Part shown: in pieces, positions 7,636 to 17,216 of the stretch
How the letters are laid out: every line of letters begins with the position of its first letter
Numbering within the stretch: the stretch's first letter is position 1
Source of the DNA: Uliginosibacterium flavum
Lineage (GTDB): Bacteria > Pseudomonadota > Gammaproteobacteria > Burkholderiales > Rhodocyclaceae
DNA: 64,000 bases
Direction of reading: 5' to 3'
Assembly (NCBI RefSeq): GCF_040566545.1
Contig: NZ_JBEWZI010000008.1
Location: forward strand, 1-64,000
Position numbers and translations under genes: made by a program
Notes under the pieces: generated by a model
What the model saw: the letters and a program-made list of their open reading frames with translations, nothing else
Told to the model about the DNA's origin: nothing
The model's database searches: none

Positions 7636-8880
7636 TTACGCTGCGCCAATCACCATGACCTTGATCGGCGCCGCATTCTCCTGCAGCCAAGGCCATACAG
7701 CGTCGCCGGGCATGGGTCTGGCCAGCAGAAAGCCCTGGACTTGATGACAACCCAAGCTTTGCACCAGCCGCAATTCGCTTTCCGTTTCTACGCCTTCAGC
7801 CAGAGTCGTCAGGCCCAGATCGCCTCCCATGTGAATCACCGAGGCGAGAATGGTGCGCAAGCTGGTCTTGTTGGGCGCACCGGAAACAAAGGAGCGGTCA
7901 ATCTTGAGTTCCGTCAGCGGCAGGCGCGAGAGTTGCTGGGTGGTCGAGAAGCCGGTGCCGTAATCATCCATCGACAGGCCGAAGCCTTTCAGGCGCAAAC
8001 GCCCGAGCGCCCCAAGGCCGGCGCCCATGTTGGAGATCAGCGCCGACTCGGTGATTTCAATCACGATTTTCGCGGGATCGATGCCGGCTTCGCGCGTGCG
8101 CTTGATGATTTCATCAACGAAATTCCGCTCGGTCAAAGATAGCGCCGAAAGATTCACCGCCACGCTGGGCATAAAGCCCTGAGCCTGCCATTCCAGCATT
8201 TGTCGCAGCACGGCATCCAGCATGTTCAGCGTCAGCTCGGTAATCAGCCCGTGGTCTTCGGCCACCGGAATGAAGGCCGCAGGTGAAACCGGGCCACGCA
8301 CCGGACTGATCCAGCGCGCCAGCGCTTCCAGCCCGAGGACTTCGCCCGTCACCAGACAGATCTTGGGCTGAAAGTGCGGCAGGATCTGGCTGCTGCGCAA
8401 GGCCTCCCGCACTTCATCTGCGCCAATTTCGGTTTCGGTTCGACGATGCGCCTGCCGGACATCCAGAATGTGATCGAAGGACAGCAGGGCGCGCTGCAGG
8501 ACTTCGAGCGTAAAGGGTTTTTCGAAAGCCCCCAGAATCGGCAGGCCAAGCTCGTGGCACATGGCTTCGACCGAACTCACCAATGAGGCATGGGTACTGC
8601 TGGCAATCAGCACTGGTGGCCGGTAATTCTCCGTAGCCAGGGCTTGCAGCATCTCGATGCCATCCATCCGTGGCATCTCCAGATCCACGACCAGCAAGGC
8701 CGGCGGTGGAAACAGGTTACGAATTGCATCCAGTCCGGCAAGACCATCCTCGGCTTCATAAATCCGCTGTATTCCCGCCTGACGCAGCACCTCTACCGCA
8801 TTCATGCGTTGCAGCGCGCTGTCATCAACGACCAGCGCGCCATGCAACTGCAGAAGTGGGTGCAGCGAGGGCATACTCAT
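7636..8880 (-). CDS. Response regulator with EAL phosphodiesterase
   Basis: A 414-aa protein with an N-terminal receiver (acidic pair D19-D20, phospho-acceptor D66 in VVDLEMPRMDG) and a C-terminal EAL domain that hydrolyses cyclic di-GMP. The EAL signature is LGLEALARW. Catalytic residues appear intact: VNLS Asn, EITES Glu, MDDYGTG Asp pair, ELKIDRSFV Lys and LAEGVE Glu. It should therefore be an active phosphodiesterase gated by phosphorylation. It is the last gene of the chemotaxis operon, 10 nt after cheB, so CheA is a plausible phosphodonor linking taxis to cyclic di-GMP. Confidence 0.92.
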   Translation of the reverse strand: MSMPSLHPLLQLHGALVVDDSALQRMNAVEVLRQAGIQRIYEAEDGLAGLDAIRNLFPPPALLVVDLEMPRMDGIEMLQALATENYRPPVLIASSTHASLVSSVEAMCHELGLPILGAFEKPFTLEVLQRALLSFDHILDVRQAHRRTETEIGADEVREALRSSQILPHFQPKICLVTGEVLGLEALARWISPVRGPVSPAAFIPVAEDHGLITELTLNMLDAVLRQMLEWQAQGFMPSVAVNLSALSLTERNFVDEIIKRTREAGIDPAKIVIEITESALISNMGAGLGALGRLRLKGFGLSMDDYGTGFSTTQQLSRLPLTELKIDRSFVSGAPNKTSLRTILASVIHMGGDLGLTTLAEGVETESELRLVQSLGCHQVQGFLLARPMPGDAVWPWLQENAAPIKVMVIGAA

Positions 8881-8890
8881 TCCCTGTCCT

Positions 8891-10039
8891 CTAGCCTTTA
8901 AGTGAGCCGCCGTGTTTCAACAACCGCGCCGGGATCTCGTCCAGGCCCATTACCTCATGCACGCCGCCGTGTTTGATCGCCTCCTTGGGCATGCCGAAGA
9001 CTACGCAACTGGCTTCATCCTGCGCCACGGTGCGGGCACCTGCCTCGGCCATCTCCTTCAAGCCACGCGCGCCGTCATCGCCCATGCCGGTCATGATGAT
9101 ACCCAGCGCATTCGCCCCGGCCGCTTTCGCTGCCGAGCGGAACAACACATCCACCGAGGGACGATGCCGCGACACCAGCGGCCCATCCACCACCTCTACG
9201 TCATACTGCGCACCATTGCGCCGCACCAGCATATGCTTTCCACCCGGAGCGATAAGGGCATGGCCAGGCAGGATGCGGTCTCCTGTTTCGGCTTCCTTGA
9301 TATTGACCTGTGAAAGCTGATTGAGGCGATTGGCGAAGCTTTTTGTGTACATCGGCGGCATGTGCTGCACGACGACGATGCCCGGCGAAGTGACCGGCAA
9401 CTTGGTGAACAGATATTCAAGCGCCTGCGTGCCGCCGGTCGAAGTACCGATGGCGACGATCTGATCCGTGGTGCGCGTCATAGCGCTACGTCCGTTCCCC
9501 GGCGCCAGCACCGCATCGGCACTGAGTTTTTCGCGCGTCAGCAAGCTGCCGGGTGGTGTTGAACCGGTTGCAGCAACAGGTTTTGGGGTCAAGCCGGCCG
9601 CCGGAGCAGCCGAGATCCGCGCCAGCGGCCGGATATTACCCAGACGCGCCATCGAAGCTTCGCGCACGGCATTGATGAAGGATTCTTCATACTCGCGCAA
9701 AAACTCGGTCAGGCGGGTCGTCGGCTTGGTAATGATGCTGACCGCCCCGGCCTCCAGTGCCTGCAGCGTGGTTTCGGCACCGGCTTCGGTCAGCGAGGAG
9801 CAGATCACCGTCGGCGTCGGATGTTCGGCCATGATCTTGCGCAGGAAGGTGATGCCATCCATGCGCGGCATTTCAACATCCAGCACGATCACGTCAGGCC
9901 AGTCACGCTCCATCTTTTGCAGAGCAAAGATCGGATCGGGCGCGGTACCCATCACCTCGATGCCCGCGTGCTTTTGCAGGATTTCCTGCAGCACCGAACG
10001 GACCACCGCCGAATCATCAATGATCATTACCCGAATCAT
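8891..10039 (-). CDS. cheB: Chemotaxis methylesterase CheB
   Basis: CheB (382 aa) removes methyl groups from chemoreceptors when phosphorylated. The receiver has D8, D9 and phospho-acceptor D54. The esterase domain carries the Ser-His-Asp set: GTSTGG, VVQHMPPMYT and MGDDGARG. The linker between the domains is long and rich in Ala and Pro. Its start overlaps the cheR stop by 4 nt, as expected for the paired adaptation enzymes. Confidence 0.96.
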   Translation of the reverse strand: MIRVMIIDDSAVVRSVLQEILQKHAGIEVMGTAPDPIFALQKMERDWPDVIVLDVEMPRMDGITFLRKIMAEHPTPTVICSSLTEAGAETTLQALEAGAVSIITKPTTRLTEFLREYEESFINAVREASMARLGNIRPLARISAAPAAGLTPKPVAATGSTPPGSLLTREKLSADAVLAPGNGRSAMTRTTDQIVAIGTSTGGTQALEYLFTKLPVTSPGIVVVQHMPPMYTKSFANRLNQLSQVNIKEAETGDRILPGHALIAPGGKHMLVRRNGAQYDVEVVDGPLVSRHRPSVDVLFRSAAKAAGANALGIIMTGMGDDGARGLKEMAEAGARTVAQDEASCVVFGMPKEAIKHGGVHEVMGLDEIPARLLKHGGSLKG

Positions 10040-10887
10040 GGCGCCATCCTTTGCATATCGTTCGTCTGCTTGCTGCGCCAGGCTGAATGCCCGACCGACT
10101 CCAGTTCGACCAGTTCATCACTCGCCGACTCGGAGTGACCAATATAGAGATAGCCCCCCGGACGCAGTCGGGCCAACATATTGCGCAAGATCTGGCGACG
10201 CCGCGGCGGATCAAAATAGATCAGCACATTACGCAGGAAGATCACATCAAACGAACCAATTTTTGCTGCAGAATCCAGCAAATTATGGCGAAAAAACTGG
10301 GTTCGCGCCCGCAAACTGCGGTTCACCAGAAGTTGTCCGGCATACTCGCCCAGACCCTTGCGGCAATATTTTTTCAAATACTCTTTCGGCATTTCTTCGA
10401 GCCGACTCAAGGGGTACAAACCGCGTGCAGCATGCCACACGGCACGCCCTGAGATGTCCGAGCCCAGCAACTCCCAGCCAGCTGCCCCCAAAGTCTCCGC
10501 CAGCGTCATGGCCAGGCTGTAGGCCTCCTCGCCCGTCGAGGCAGCAGCGCTCCAGATGCGCAGTGGCCGGTGCGCCAGCATCGGCAAGGCATGTCGCGTC
10601 AGGTGCTGAAACTGATTCGGCGCCCGAAAAAAGAAGGTTTCATGCGTGGTCAACGCATCCACCATCCACTGCCGCTCTTCGGCCTCGGCGGGCTGCTTCA
10701 GCAGCGCACAGTAATCCTCAAAGCCCTGCAGGTGGCGCAGTTCCAGACGACGCTGCAAGCGGCTTACAACGAGCATTTTCTTGTCGGTATGCAAATGAAT
10801 GCCGCACTCGCGCTCGAAGAGCTCCCGCAAAATGTAGAAACTCTGCTCACTCAGCTTCAGGGAGGGGACATCCACCGCCATGTTCAA
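10036..10887 (-). CDS. cheR: Chemoreceptor methyltransferase CheR
   Basis: CheR (283 aa) methylates receptor glutamates using S-adenosylmethionine. The N-terminal helical domain contains the LTTHETFFFR stretch and the catalytic domain has RIWSAAASTGEEAYS and FLRNVLIYF. The usual GCSTGEE motif reads AASTGEE here, a mild change. It lies between cheW and cheB. Neither receptor in this operon ends in an obvious xWxxF tether, so methylation probably does not use C-terminal docking. Confidence 0.95.
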   Translation of the reverse strand: MNMAVDVPSLKLSEQSFYILRELFERECGIHLHTDKKMLVVSRLQRRLELRHLQGFEDYCALLKQPAEAEERQWMVDALTTHETFFFRAPNQFQHLTRHALPMLAHRPLRIWSAAASTGEEAYSLAMTLAETLGAAGWELLGSDISGRAVWHAARGLYPLSRLEEMPKEYLKKYCRKGLGEYAGQLLVNRSLRARTQFFRHNLLDSAAKIGSFDVIFLRNVLIYFDPPRRRQILRNMLARLRPGGYLYIGHSESASDELVELESVGHSAWRSKQTNDMQRMAP

Positions 10888-10899
10888 GATCCGCCTCCC

Positions 10900-11424
10900 T
10901 CAGGCATCCAGCGTCACGGCCTGTTCGAGCCCATGCTGTTGTTCGCTGGTTTCGATCAGGTGCTTTAGCTCTTGAGCATTCAGCACCTTGTCAACATCCA
11001 GCACGATGATGAACTTTCCGTTGCGATTGATCATGCCATCCACAAACTCGGTGCGCATGGCCGTGCCGAATTCAGGTCGTGGTTCGATCTGCGCAGCAGG
11101 CACATCCACAACCTCGTAGACGGTATCCACCATGATGCCCAGCAACTGGTGCAGTGCATCTTCCTGCGAAGATTCGAAAATGATCACGCAGGTGCGCCAG
11201 GTGATCTCCGACACGCCGCGCCCGAAGCGCGCAGCGATATCGATCAGCGGCACCACCGAGCCGCGCAAATTGATCACCCCGCGCAGGAAGTCCGGCGCCA
11301 GGGGTATTTCCGTCACGCCGGGATACTCGATGATCTCCCGGATCGGCGCGACCGGCACCGCAAACACCTCCTTGCGCAAGCTGAAGGTGAGGTAGCGGCG
11401 CGAAGCTAGTTCGTCTGCAGCCAT
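10900..11424 (-). CDS. cheW: Chemotaxis coupling protein CheW
   Basis: CheW (174 aa) couples receptors to CheA. The SH3-like fold is shown by RYLTFSLRKEVFAVPV, the IIEYPGVTEIPLAP segment and LRGVINLRGSVVPLIDI. Length is typical. It sits between the receptor gene and cheR, with 8 nt to the receptor stop. There is only one cheW here, shared by two receptor genes. Confidence 0.95.
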   Translation of the reverse strand: MAADELASRRYLTFSLRKEVFAVPVAPIREIIEYPGVTEIPLAPDFLRGVINLRGSVVPLIDIAARFGRGVSEITWRTCVIIFESSQEDALHQLLGIMVDTVYEVVDVPAAQIEPRPEFGTAMRTEFVDGMINRNGKFIIVLDVDKVLNAQELKHLIETSEQQHGLEQAVTLDA

Positions 11425-11432
11425 GGCACACC

Positions 11433-13070
11433 TCAGAAGTTGGTGAAGGAGGATTCGTCGACCTCGCCGGGCTTGGTCGTCCTGATCGTGACATCACCTT
11501 CCGAGCCACTGCGCGAGGGCACATGCCTGGCGGTCTCGTACTGCCCGACACCGGAATCCGACGCGCCGCGAAGCCGGAAGAACTTCACCGCCTGCTGCAA
11601 CTCCAGCGCCTGGGCACTCATGGCCTCAGCAGTCGCACTCAACTCTTCCGATGCTGCCGCATTCGACTGGGTGCTCTGGGCCAGTTGGCTCATGGCCTGA
11701 TTGACCTGCACCACGCCATTCTGCTGCTCACCCGAAGCGGCTGAAATCTCGCGCACCAGATCCGAGGTGCGTGTAATCGAAGGCACCATTTCATCCAGCA
11801 AGCGCCCGGCGCGCTCGGCCATGGACACACTCTTGCTGGCCAGCGCGCTGATTTCCTCGGCCGCAGCCTGGCTACGATCCGCCAGTTTGCCGACTTCCGA
11901 AGCCACCACCGCAAAGCCCTTGCCATGCTCGCCAGCGCGCCCGGCCTCAATCGCCGCATTCAGCGCGAGCAGATTGGTCTTGTAGGCGATGCTGTTGACC
12001 ACCCCGATCTTCTCGGCGATCTGTCGCATCGCAACCACCGTATCGGCCACTGCCGAGCCACCCTGCCGTGCTTCTTCGGCTGATTTAGTGGCGATGCCAT
12101 CAGTAACTTTGGCGTTCTCGGCGTTCTGCATCACGGTGGCGGAAATTTCCTCCATCGAGGCGCTGGTTTCTTCTACGCCTGCAGCCTGATTGCCGGAATT
12201 CTGTGCCAGGGACGTTGATGAGGAGGCCAATTCCTCGGAAGCAGATGCCAAAGCATCTGCCGAGGAGCGCACCTGATGCATCACGGCCGACAGGCGTTCG
12301 ACCATCACTTTCATGGCCGTCAAGGCACTACCTTTGTAACGCGCCTTCACCTCCAGAGCGAGATTGCCTTGGGCTACCTGGCGAGCAATCTCTGCCACGT
12401 AATCCGGCTCGCCACCCAACTGGCGCTGCACACTGATGACCACATAGGTGCCGATGCCGCACACAAACAGCAAACAGATACCGGAAACGATCCAGGATAC
12501 AGATGCGGCCTGCGCCCGCAGTTTCTCGGCCTCTGCCGCCCGATCCTTGCCCATCGTGGCATTGTTGGTCTGCAATTCGTCAAAAGCCTTCGAGAGCTTG
12601 GCGGTATAAACCGCATGTTCCTTCATCAGGACAACCAGTTTCTCGGTTTTGTCGAGCCGATCAGCGTTAGTTTGTTTAACCGCATCGACCACCTTGTTCT
12701 TGAAACCGAAATATTCGGTAAACGCAGACTGCAAGGCCTTGAAATTCAGCGCATCCATCTCACCAGCCAACAAGGGCTCGTAATCAGCCAAGGCTTTCTG
12801 GATCTTCACCTCGTTGTCGGCCATATCCTTGATCAGCTTGTCGCGATCTTTCTGATCCGTTGAAATTGCCACCCGCCACAACAGCACACGATTCTTGGCA
12901 TAGGGATCAATTGCGTCATTGGTAATGAGCAGCGCGGGCACGGTGCTCTCGTTGGCAAAGTTGGTTGCCTCATAAACCTTGCTCATTTCCCTGGCCGAAA
13001 ACCAGGTCAGGAAAACGATCCCGACCAGAGCGGCAACGATCAACAACACCATTTTGTATACAAGTTTCAT
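11433..13070 (-). CDS. Methyl-accepting chemotaxis protein, 4HB sensor
   Basis: A 545-aa chemoreceptor with TM1 at about residues 5-24, a periplasmic four-helix-bundle-like sensor (about 25-190), TM2 at about 191-212, HAMP, and a signalling domain. The hairpin tip reads YKTNLLALNAAIEAGRAGE, which differs from the usual EAARAGE by an A-to-G change. The ligand is unknown. The C-terminus ends ESSFTNF, with no clear CheR-docking pentapeptide. It lies between cheA and cheW in the operon. Confidence 0.93.
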   Translation of the reverse strand: MKLVYKMVLLIVAALVGIVFLTWFSAREMSKVYEATNFANESTVPALLITNDAIDPYAKNRVLLWRVAISTDQKDRDKLIKDMADNEVKIQKALADYEPLLAGEMDALNFKALQSAFTEYFGFKNKVVDAVKQTNADRLDKTEKLVVLMKEHAVYTAKLSKAFDELQTNNATMGKDRAAEAEKLRAQAASVSWIVSGICLLFVCGIGTYVVISVQRQLGGEPDYVAEIARQVAQGNLALEVKARYKGSALTAMKVMVERLSAVMHQVRSSADALASASEELASSSTSLAQNSGNQAAGVEETSASMEEISATVMQNAENAKVTDGIATKSAEEARQGGSAVADTVVAMRQIAEKIGVVNSIAYKTNLLALNAAIEAGRAGEHGKGFAVVASEVGKLADRSQAAAEEISALASKSVSMAERAGRLLDEMVPSITRTSDLVREISAASGEQQNGVVQVNQAMSQLAQSTQSNAAASEELSATAEAMSAQALELQQAVKFFRLRGASDSGVGQYETARHVPSRSGSEGDVTIRTTKPGEVDESSFTNF

Positions 13071-13079
13071 GTCCGTCTC

Positions 13080-15101
13080 CTACGACTGAATTGAAATCGA
13101 AATACTCTCGCCGCCACGTTCGGTCTGACGCACTTTGCCAGCCTCCTGCTGCGAGGTCAGATTAAGCAAGGCAGGCACATCCAGAATCAGCGCGACCTTG
13201 CCATCGCCAAGAATCGTTGCGCCCCCCAGACCACGCACGCCTTGCAGCAGATAGCCCAGAGGTTTGATCACGGCCTGCAGCTCGCCCACCAGCCGATCCA
13301 CGAGAATGCCTGCGCGACGCCGCCCGCTCTGCACCACGACCATGCAACGGACGCCGGTCGGCTGGGCCGGAATGCTGAAGATATCGGACAGCGTGATGCA
13401 CGAAAGCGGCTCGCCGCGCAGATTGACGATGTTGTAGTCATCCAGCGGCTCCTCCAGATCGATGCACTCGACGACCAGTTCCAGCGGAATCGCGAAGTTG
13501 GAGCCTCCAACGGCCACCTGGAAACAATCGATAATGGCCAGGGTCAGGGGCAGGCGAATCCGGAAAACGGCGCCCTGCCCCAAGGTCGATTCGATCTCGA
13601 TCTCGCCGCGCAGCTGTTCGATATTGCGCCGGACCACATCCATGCCGACGCCGCGCCCGGACAGATCGCTGACCTTTTCGGCGGTGGAAAAGCCGGGATG
13701 GAAGATCAGCGCAAACACGGCCTGCTCATCCATGACCGCATCGGCCGTGATGATGCCCTGCTCCACCGCCTTGGCCCGGATGCGCGCCTGATCGAGGCCA
13801 CGCCCGTCGTCGCTGACTTCAATCACGATGCTGCCGGCATCCTGATAGGCATGCAGACGCAGCGTGCCGGTGGCGGCCTTGCCGGCCGCGAGACGCGCCT
13901 CGACCGGCTCAATGCCGTGATCGATGGCATTGCGCACGACGTGCAGCAGCGGATCGGCCAGCTTGTCGATCATCAGCTTGTCCAGCTCGGCATCCGCGCC
14001 GCTGATCTGCAGGTCGATCTTCTTGCCCAGATCCTTGGCCACGTCACGCACGATGCGCGGGAAGCGCTGGAAGATGTCACCAATCGGGGTCATGCGCAGG
14101 TTCAGCGATTTGTTGCGGATGTGCTCGACGAGTTTCTCGATCTCGCCCATCACTTCCTGCACCACATCGAATTGTTTCTTGCTGACGAACATGCGTCCGC
14201 TGGCGGCAGCAATCACCAGTTCGCCGACGGTATCGATCAACTCATCCAGCTTGCGCGCCTCGACCTTGACCATGGTCTGCCGCGTTGAAATGCGCCGGTC
14301 CGGCGAAGGCACTTGATCAGTCTCATCCAGATCGCCTGCTGCAAGTTCAGCCACCACCGGCACAAGCGGCTCCGGGGCGACCGCAGCCAGTTGCTCGATG
14401 CGGATGTCGCTGCCCTCCATCACGAAATCAAAACTGGCGGCAATTTCCTCACGACTGGCGGCAGACTCCAGCTCCACCTCGAAACGCAGATAGCCACACT
14501 CGGGGTCCATATCCGCAAGCGAAGGCAGCTGGGACGTGTCCGTACGCACACTCAGGATTTCACCCAGACGCCCCAGATACTGGATCAGGGACAAAGGGTC
14601 CATGCCATCGCGCAGCACATCGGGATAAAAAGCCAGAGACAAATGCCAGCGATACACACCACCTTGTGCCGGCGCTAACGCTTGTGCGGCGGCCGGGGCA
14701 GAAGCCCGCTCGCCGAGGTAACTGTTCAAACCCGCCAGCAGGGCCGTGCGCAACACCGGATCGGGATCGGCCAGCACTTCGCTTTCAGCCAGGGCTTCAA
14801 TCAGGCTACGGATGTACGCGCCACAGTCAAAAATCAGGGAGAGCAGATCCGGCTCCAGCGCCACCTCGCCATTGCGCACGCGCACCAGCAGGCTTTCCAT
14901 CACATGTGTGAAGCCGACAATCAGATCCAGACCGAACAGGCCGGCCGAGCCCTTGATGGTGTGGGCCGCGCGGAACACGGCATTGATGTGCTCGGAATCT
15001 CGCCCGCCCTGCTCCAGTTCCAGCAGCGCCGTATCCATGGCGTCGAGCAGTTCGCGGGACTCTTCAATGAGCATCCCGCGTGCAGCTTGCATGTCAATCA
15101 T
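13080..15101 (-). CDS. cheA: Chemotaxis histidine kinase CheA
   Basis: CheA (673 aa) autophosphorylates and passes phosphate to CheY and CheB. The P1 domain has H47 in FRAAHTIKGSAGL. A linker/P2-like region follows, then dimerisation P3, the ATPase P4 (HVVRNAIDHGIE; SDDGRGLD; SGRGVGMDVVR) and a CheW-like P5. The ATG at 15101 is chosen over a start 22 codons upstream because AAGGAG lies 9 nt before it. It overlaps the STAS gene by 8 nt. Confidence 0.96.
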   Translation of the reverse strand: MIDMQAARGMLIEESRELLDAMDTALLELEQGGRDSEHINAVFRAAHTIKGSAGLFGLDLIVGFTHVMESLLVRVRNGEVALEPDLLSLIFDCGAYIRSLIEALAESEVLADPDPVLRTALLAGLNSYLGERASAPAAAQALAPAQGGVYRWHLSLAFYPDVLRDGMDPLSLIQYLGRLGEILSVRTDTSQLPSLADMDPECGYLRFEVELESAASREEIAASFDFVMEGSDIRIEQLAAVAPEPLVPVVAELAAGDLDETDQVPSPDRRISTRQTMVKVEARKLDELIDTVGELVIAAASGRMFVSKKQFDVVQEVMGEIEKLVEHIRNKSLNLRMTPIGDIFQRFPRIVRDVAKDLGKKIDLQISGADAELDKLMIDKLADPLLHVVRNAIDHGIEPVEARLAAGKAATGTLRLHAYQDAGSIVIEVSDDGRGLDQARIRAKAVEQGIITADAVMDEQAVFALIFHPGFSTAEKVSDLSGRGVGMDVVRRNIEQLRGEIEIESTLGQGAVFRIRLPLTLAIIDCFQVAVGGSNFAIPLELVVECIDLEEPLDDYNIVNLRGEPLSCITLSDIFSIPAQPTGVRCMVVVQSGRRRAGILVDRLVGELQAVIKPLGYLLQGVRGLGGATILGDGKVALILDVPALLNLTSQQEAGKVRQTERGGESISISIQS

Positions 15102-15408
15102 GAGCGCCCTCTCCTTTACGCACAAACGCGCCGCGCAAACCGTCCAGCTGCAAAAATTCAACCGCATTCAGCAAGGCTGCGGATGGATTCGTCAGGCTGA
15201 CAGGATGCTTCTCGCCCGCCAGCGCGAGCAGAATCTGCAAACCGGCCACGTCTACGTTTTCCAGTCCGCCCAGATCCAGATCCAGCGATTCCGAGGTCGT
15301 CAGCGCCAGCGCCAGCGTGTCGCGCGCTTCGGCGGCTTCGGCAATGCTCAGGTCACCGTTCAGCGCAATACGCATCTGCGGGCCGGCTTCCAGCGTAATG
15401 AAAGACAT
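15094..15408 (-). CDS. STAS-domain protein in chemotaxis operon
   Basis: A 104-aa single STAS domain, like anti-sigma antagonists and NTP-binding STAS modules. The strand-helix pattern IALNGDLSIAEAAEAR and LDLGGLENVDVAGLQILLAL is clear. In anti-anti-sigma proteins the regulated Ser follows the Asp in DSSG; here the equivalent site is VDVAGL, with Ala where the phosphorylated Ser would be, so control by phosphorylation at that site is unlikely. It lies between cheY and cheA and is coupled to cheA by overlap. It may help place or tune the CheA array; this is inference. Confidence 0.85.
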   Translation of the reverse strand: MSFITLEAGPQMRIALNGDLSIAEAAEARDTLALALTTSESLDLDLGGLENVDVAGLQILLALAGEKHPVSLTNPSAALLNAVEFLQLDGLRGAFVRKGEGAHD

Positions 15409-15419
15409 GCTCAGCCCCC

Positions 15420-15788
15420 TTACGCGGAAACGAGTTTGGAGACGGCATCCAGCAAGGCCGGCGGCTGGAAGGGTTTGATGACCCAGGCGCGGACACCGGC
15501 CGCTTTGCCCTCAGCCATCTTGGCCGCGTCGCCCTCGGTGGTGAGCATCAGCACCGGGGTAAAGCGGTAAGCCGGCATGGCCTTGGCCGCTTTAACGAAA
15601 GTGAGGCCGTCCATGTTCGGCATGTTCACGTCGGAGATGATCAGGTTGTACTTACGCCCGTCCAGCTTGGTCAGCGCATCCTTGCCATCCACCGCATCAA
15701 CCACGTCGTAACCGGAACTTTTGAGCGCAATGCCCAGCGTCGTTCGCAGGCTCATCGAATCATCAACAATCAGAATGCACTTGGCCAT
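15420..15788 (-). CDS. cheY: Chemotaxis response regulator CheY
   Basis: A 122-aa stand-alone receiver. The acidic pair is D9-D10, the phospho-acceptor is D53 in IISDVNMPNMDG, Thr is in MLTTEG and the conserved Lys is in VIKPFQP. Length and content match CheY, which binds the flagellar switch when phosphorylated. It lies 11 nt before the STAS gene in the operon that also encodes cheA. Confidence 0.94.
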   Translation of the reverse strand: MAKCILIVDDSMSLRTTLGIALKSSGYDVVDAVDGKDALTKLDGRKYNLIISDVNMPNMDGLTFVKAAKAMPAYRFTPVLMLTTEGDAAKMAEGKAAGVRAWVIKPFQPPALLDAVSKLVSA

Positions 15789-15809
15789 GACAGGAAATCC
15801 CTTGCAGCA

Positions 15810-16967
15810 CTAGAAGAAAGTAATCGCAGGCGAAGCGGCAGCGGCTTTGCCTGTTGTCGCGCCGCGGTGCACCTGATGCTGATCCAGCATGGTGTAACTG
15901 GCCGCGAGCTGAGCTTGCCACTCCTCGGCCGAGCTCATCTCGACCTCGGAAAAACCGCGATCCGAGACGCTCTGCGACAACTCGTCGAAGCGCGCCATAT
16001 CGGCGCTCACGTGCTCGATCACCTGATTGATGCGATCCTGAAACTGCAAACTGACCAGCACCGCTTCGACATTGGCCTGCACCGCCTGACGCTCTTGCTG
16101 CAGGGTAGCCACGTCGTTCTGCATGGCGCTGGTGACTGCCTCGAATTCACTGACGATCTGCTGCGCGGTTACCTCGGAATCGCGCACCATATCCTGCTGT
16201 TCATCGGCCACCCGCCGCGATTGCAGCAGCGCCTGCTGCATCGAATCCTCAACCGTTTTCACGGTCTGGCTGATGCTTTTGCCCGTGTCTGCCGATTGCG
16301 ATGAGAGCTTGCGCACCTCATCGGCCACCACGGCAAAGCCGCGCCCGGTTTCACCCGCCCGCGCCGCTTCGATGGCCGCATTCAGGGCCAGCAGATTGGT
16401 TTGCTTGGCAATCGCGCCGACTTGATCCGCCATTTTCCGCAGGCTGTCCATGTGACCCGCCACTTGACCAATCTCACGCACCAGGGTGTCAGTCACCTCG
16501 CGGGTCTTGCCCAGCGTCGCAGAGATTTTCTGCAGACCGCCCTCCGCCCGCGTCACGGCCTCCAGGGCGGCACCACTGCCGGCAGCGCCGGCATCCACCT
16601 GCCCCAGTTGCTGCGCCAGATCAGCAAAGCGACCGCTCAGATCTTCGATAGCTTCGCGGCTCTGATCCTGCACAGACACCACATGTCGCCGCCACAGCGG
16701 CACCACGCCATGCACGATCGACAGATAACGGTGTGCGGCATCCACCTGAGGGACTGCCGCAGGCTCCGTCCGGAACGCCAGCGGCGCTGCCGTCGTCACG
16801 GTTGCGCGCGCACGCCAGATCAGCAGTGCGCCGATCACCAAACCAGCCAGCAAACCCAACCACCAGATGCGAGCCAGGCCCAGCATCAAGAGCAAATTGA
16901 CCACAGCCAAGCCGGCCACCACGGGCAGACTGATTGAGCGCCCCGCATTTCCGGAAGAGTCGTGCAT
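15810..16967 (-). CDS. Membrane chemoreceptor lacking a ligand domain
   Basis: A 385-aa receptor, first gene of the operon. Two hydrophobic stretches lie close together near residues 14-50 with almost no periplasmic loop, so there is no outside sensor domain. The signalling hairpin is canonical (AKQTNLLALNAAIEAARAGE). A helical extension after it ends SPAITFF. It may sense a membrane or cytoplasmic cue, or act as a scaffold. The gap to divergent minC (16968-17216) should carry the operon promoter, but none was identified with confidence. Confidence 0.9.
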   Translation of the reverse strand: MHDSSGNAGRSISLPVVAGLAVVNLLLMLGLARIWWLGLLAGLVIGALLIWRARATVTTAAPLAFRTEPAAVPQVDAAHRYLSIVHGVVPLWRRHVVSVQDQSREAIEDLSGRFADLAQQLGQVDAGAAGSGAALEAVTRAEGGLQKISATLGKTREVTDTLVREIGQVAGHMDSLRKMADQVGAIAKQTNLLALNAAIEAARAGETGRGFAVVADEVRKLSSQSADTGKSISQTVKTVEDSMQQALLQSRRVADEQQDMVRDSEVTAQQIVSEFEAVTSAMQNDVATLQQERQAVQANVEAVLVSLQFQDRINQVIEHVSADMARFDELSQSVSDRGFSEVEMSSAEEWQAQLAASYTMLDQHQVHRGATTGKAAAASPAITFF

Positions 16968-17216
16968 TTCTTTTCACCCCATGACGCATCGCGCCGGCTT
17001 GTTTGCCCTTCACGCCCACCTTCTGCGGTAGGTGTCAGGCTTAACGGCAGGAAACTACGCATGCTGAATACCCCTTCGGGCACGAAATGCCTGATTTCCC
17101 TTGCCCGGATAAGGTCCGCGCACACTGAATGCCGGGCCGAGGCACATACACCTTGCCCCCGGGCGCCTCAAAAAGTAGACTCGGGCGCTTGATTACATTC
17201 AGATTTCACGCCGCCC

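Noticed and set aside
17041..17048. Flagellar sigma-28 -10 element upstream of the chemotaxis operon
   Set aside because: GCCGTTAA on the minus strand differs by one base from the consensus, but no TAAA-like -35 lies at 15-17 bp, so it is not supported.
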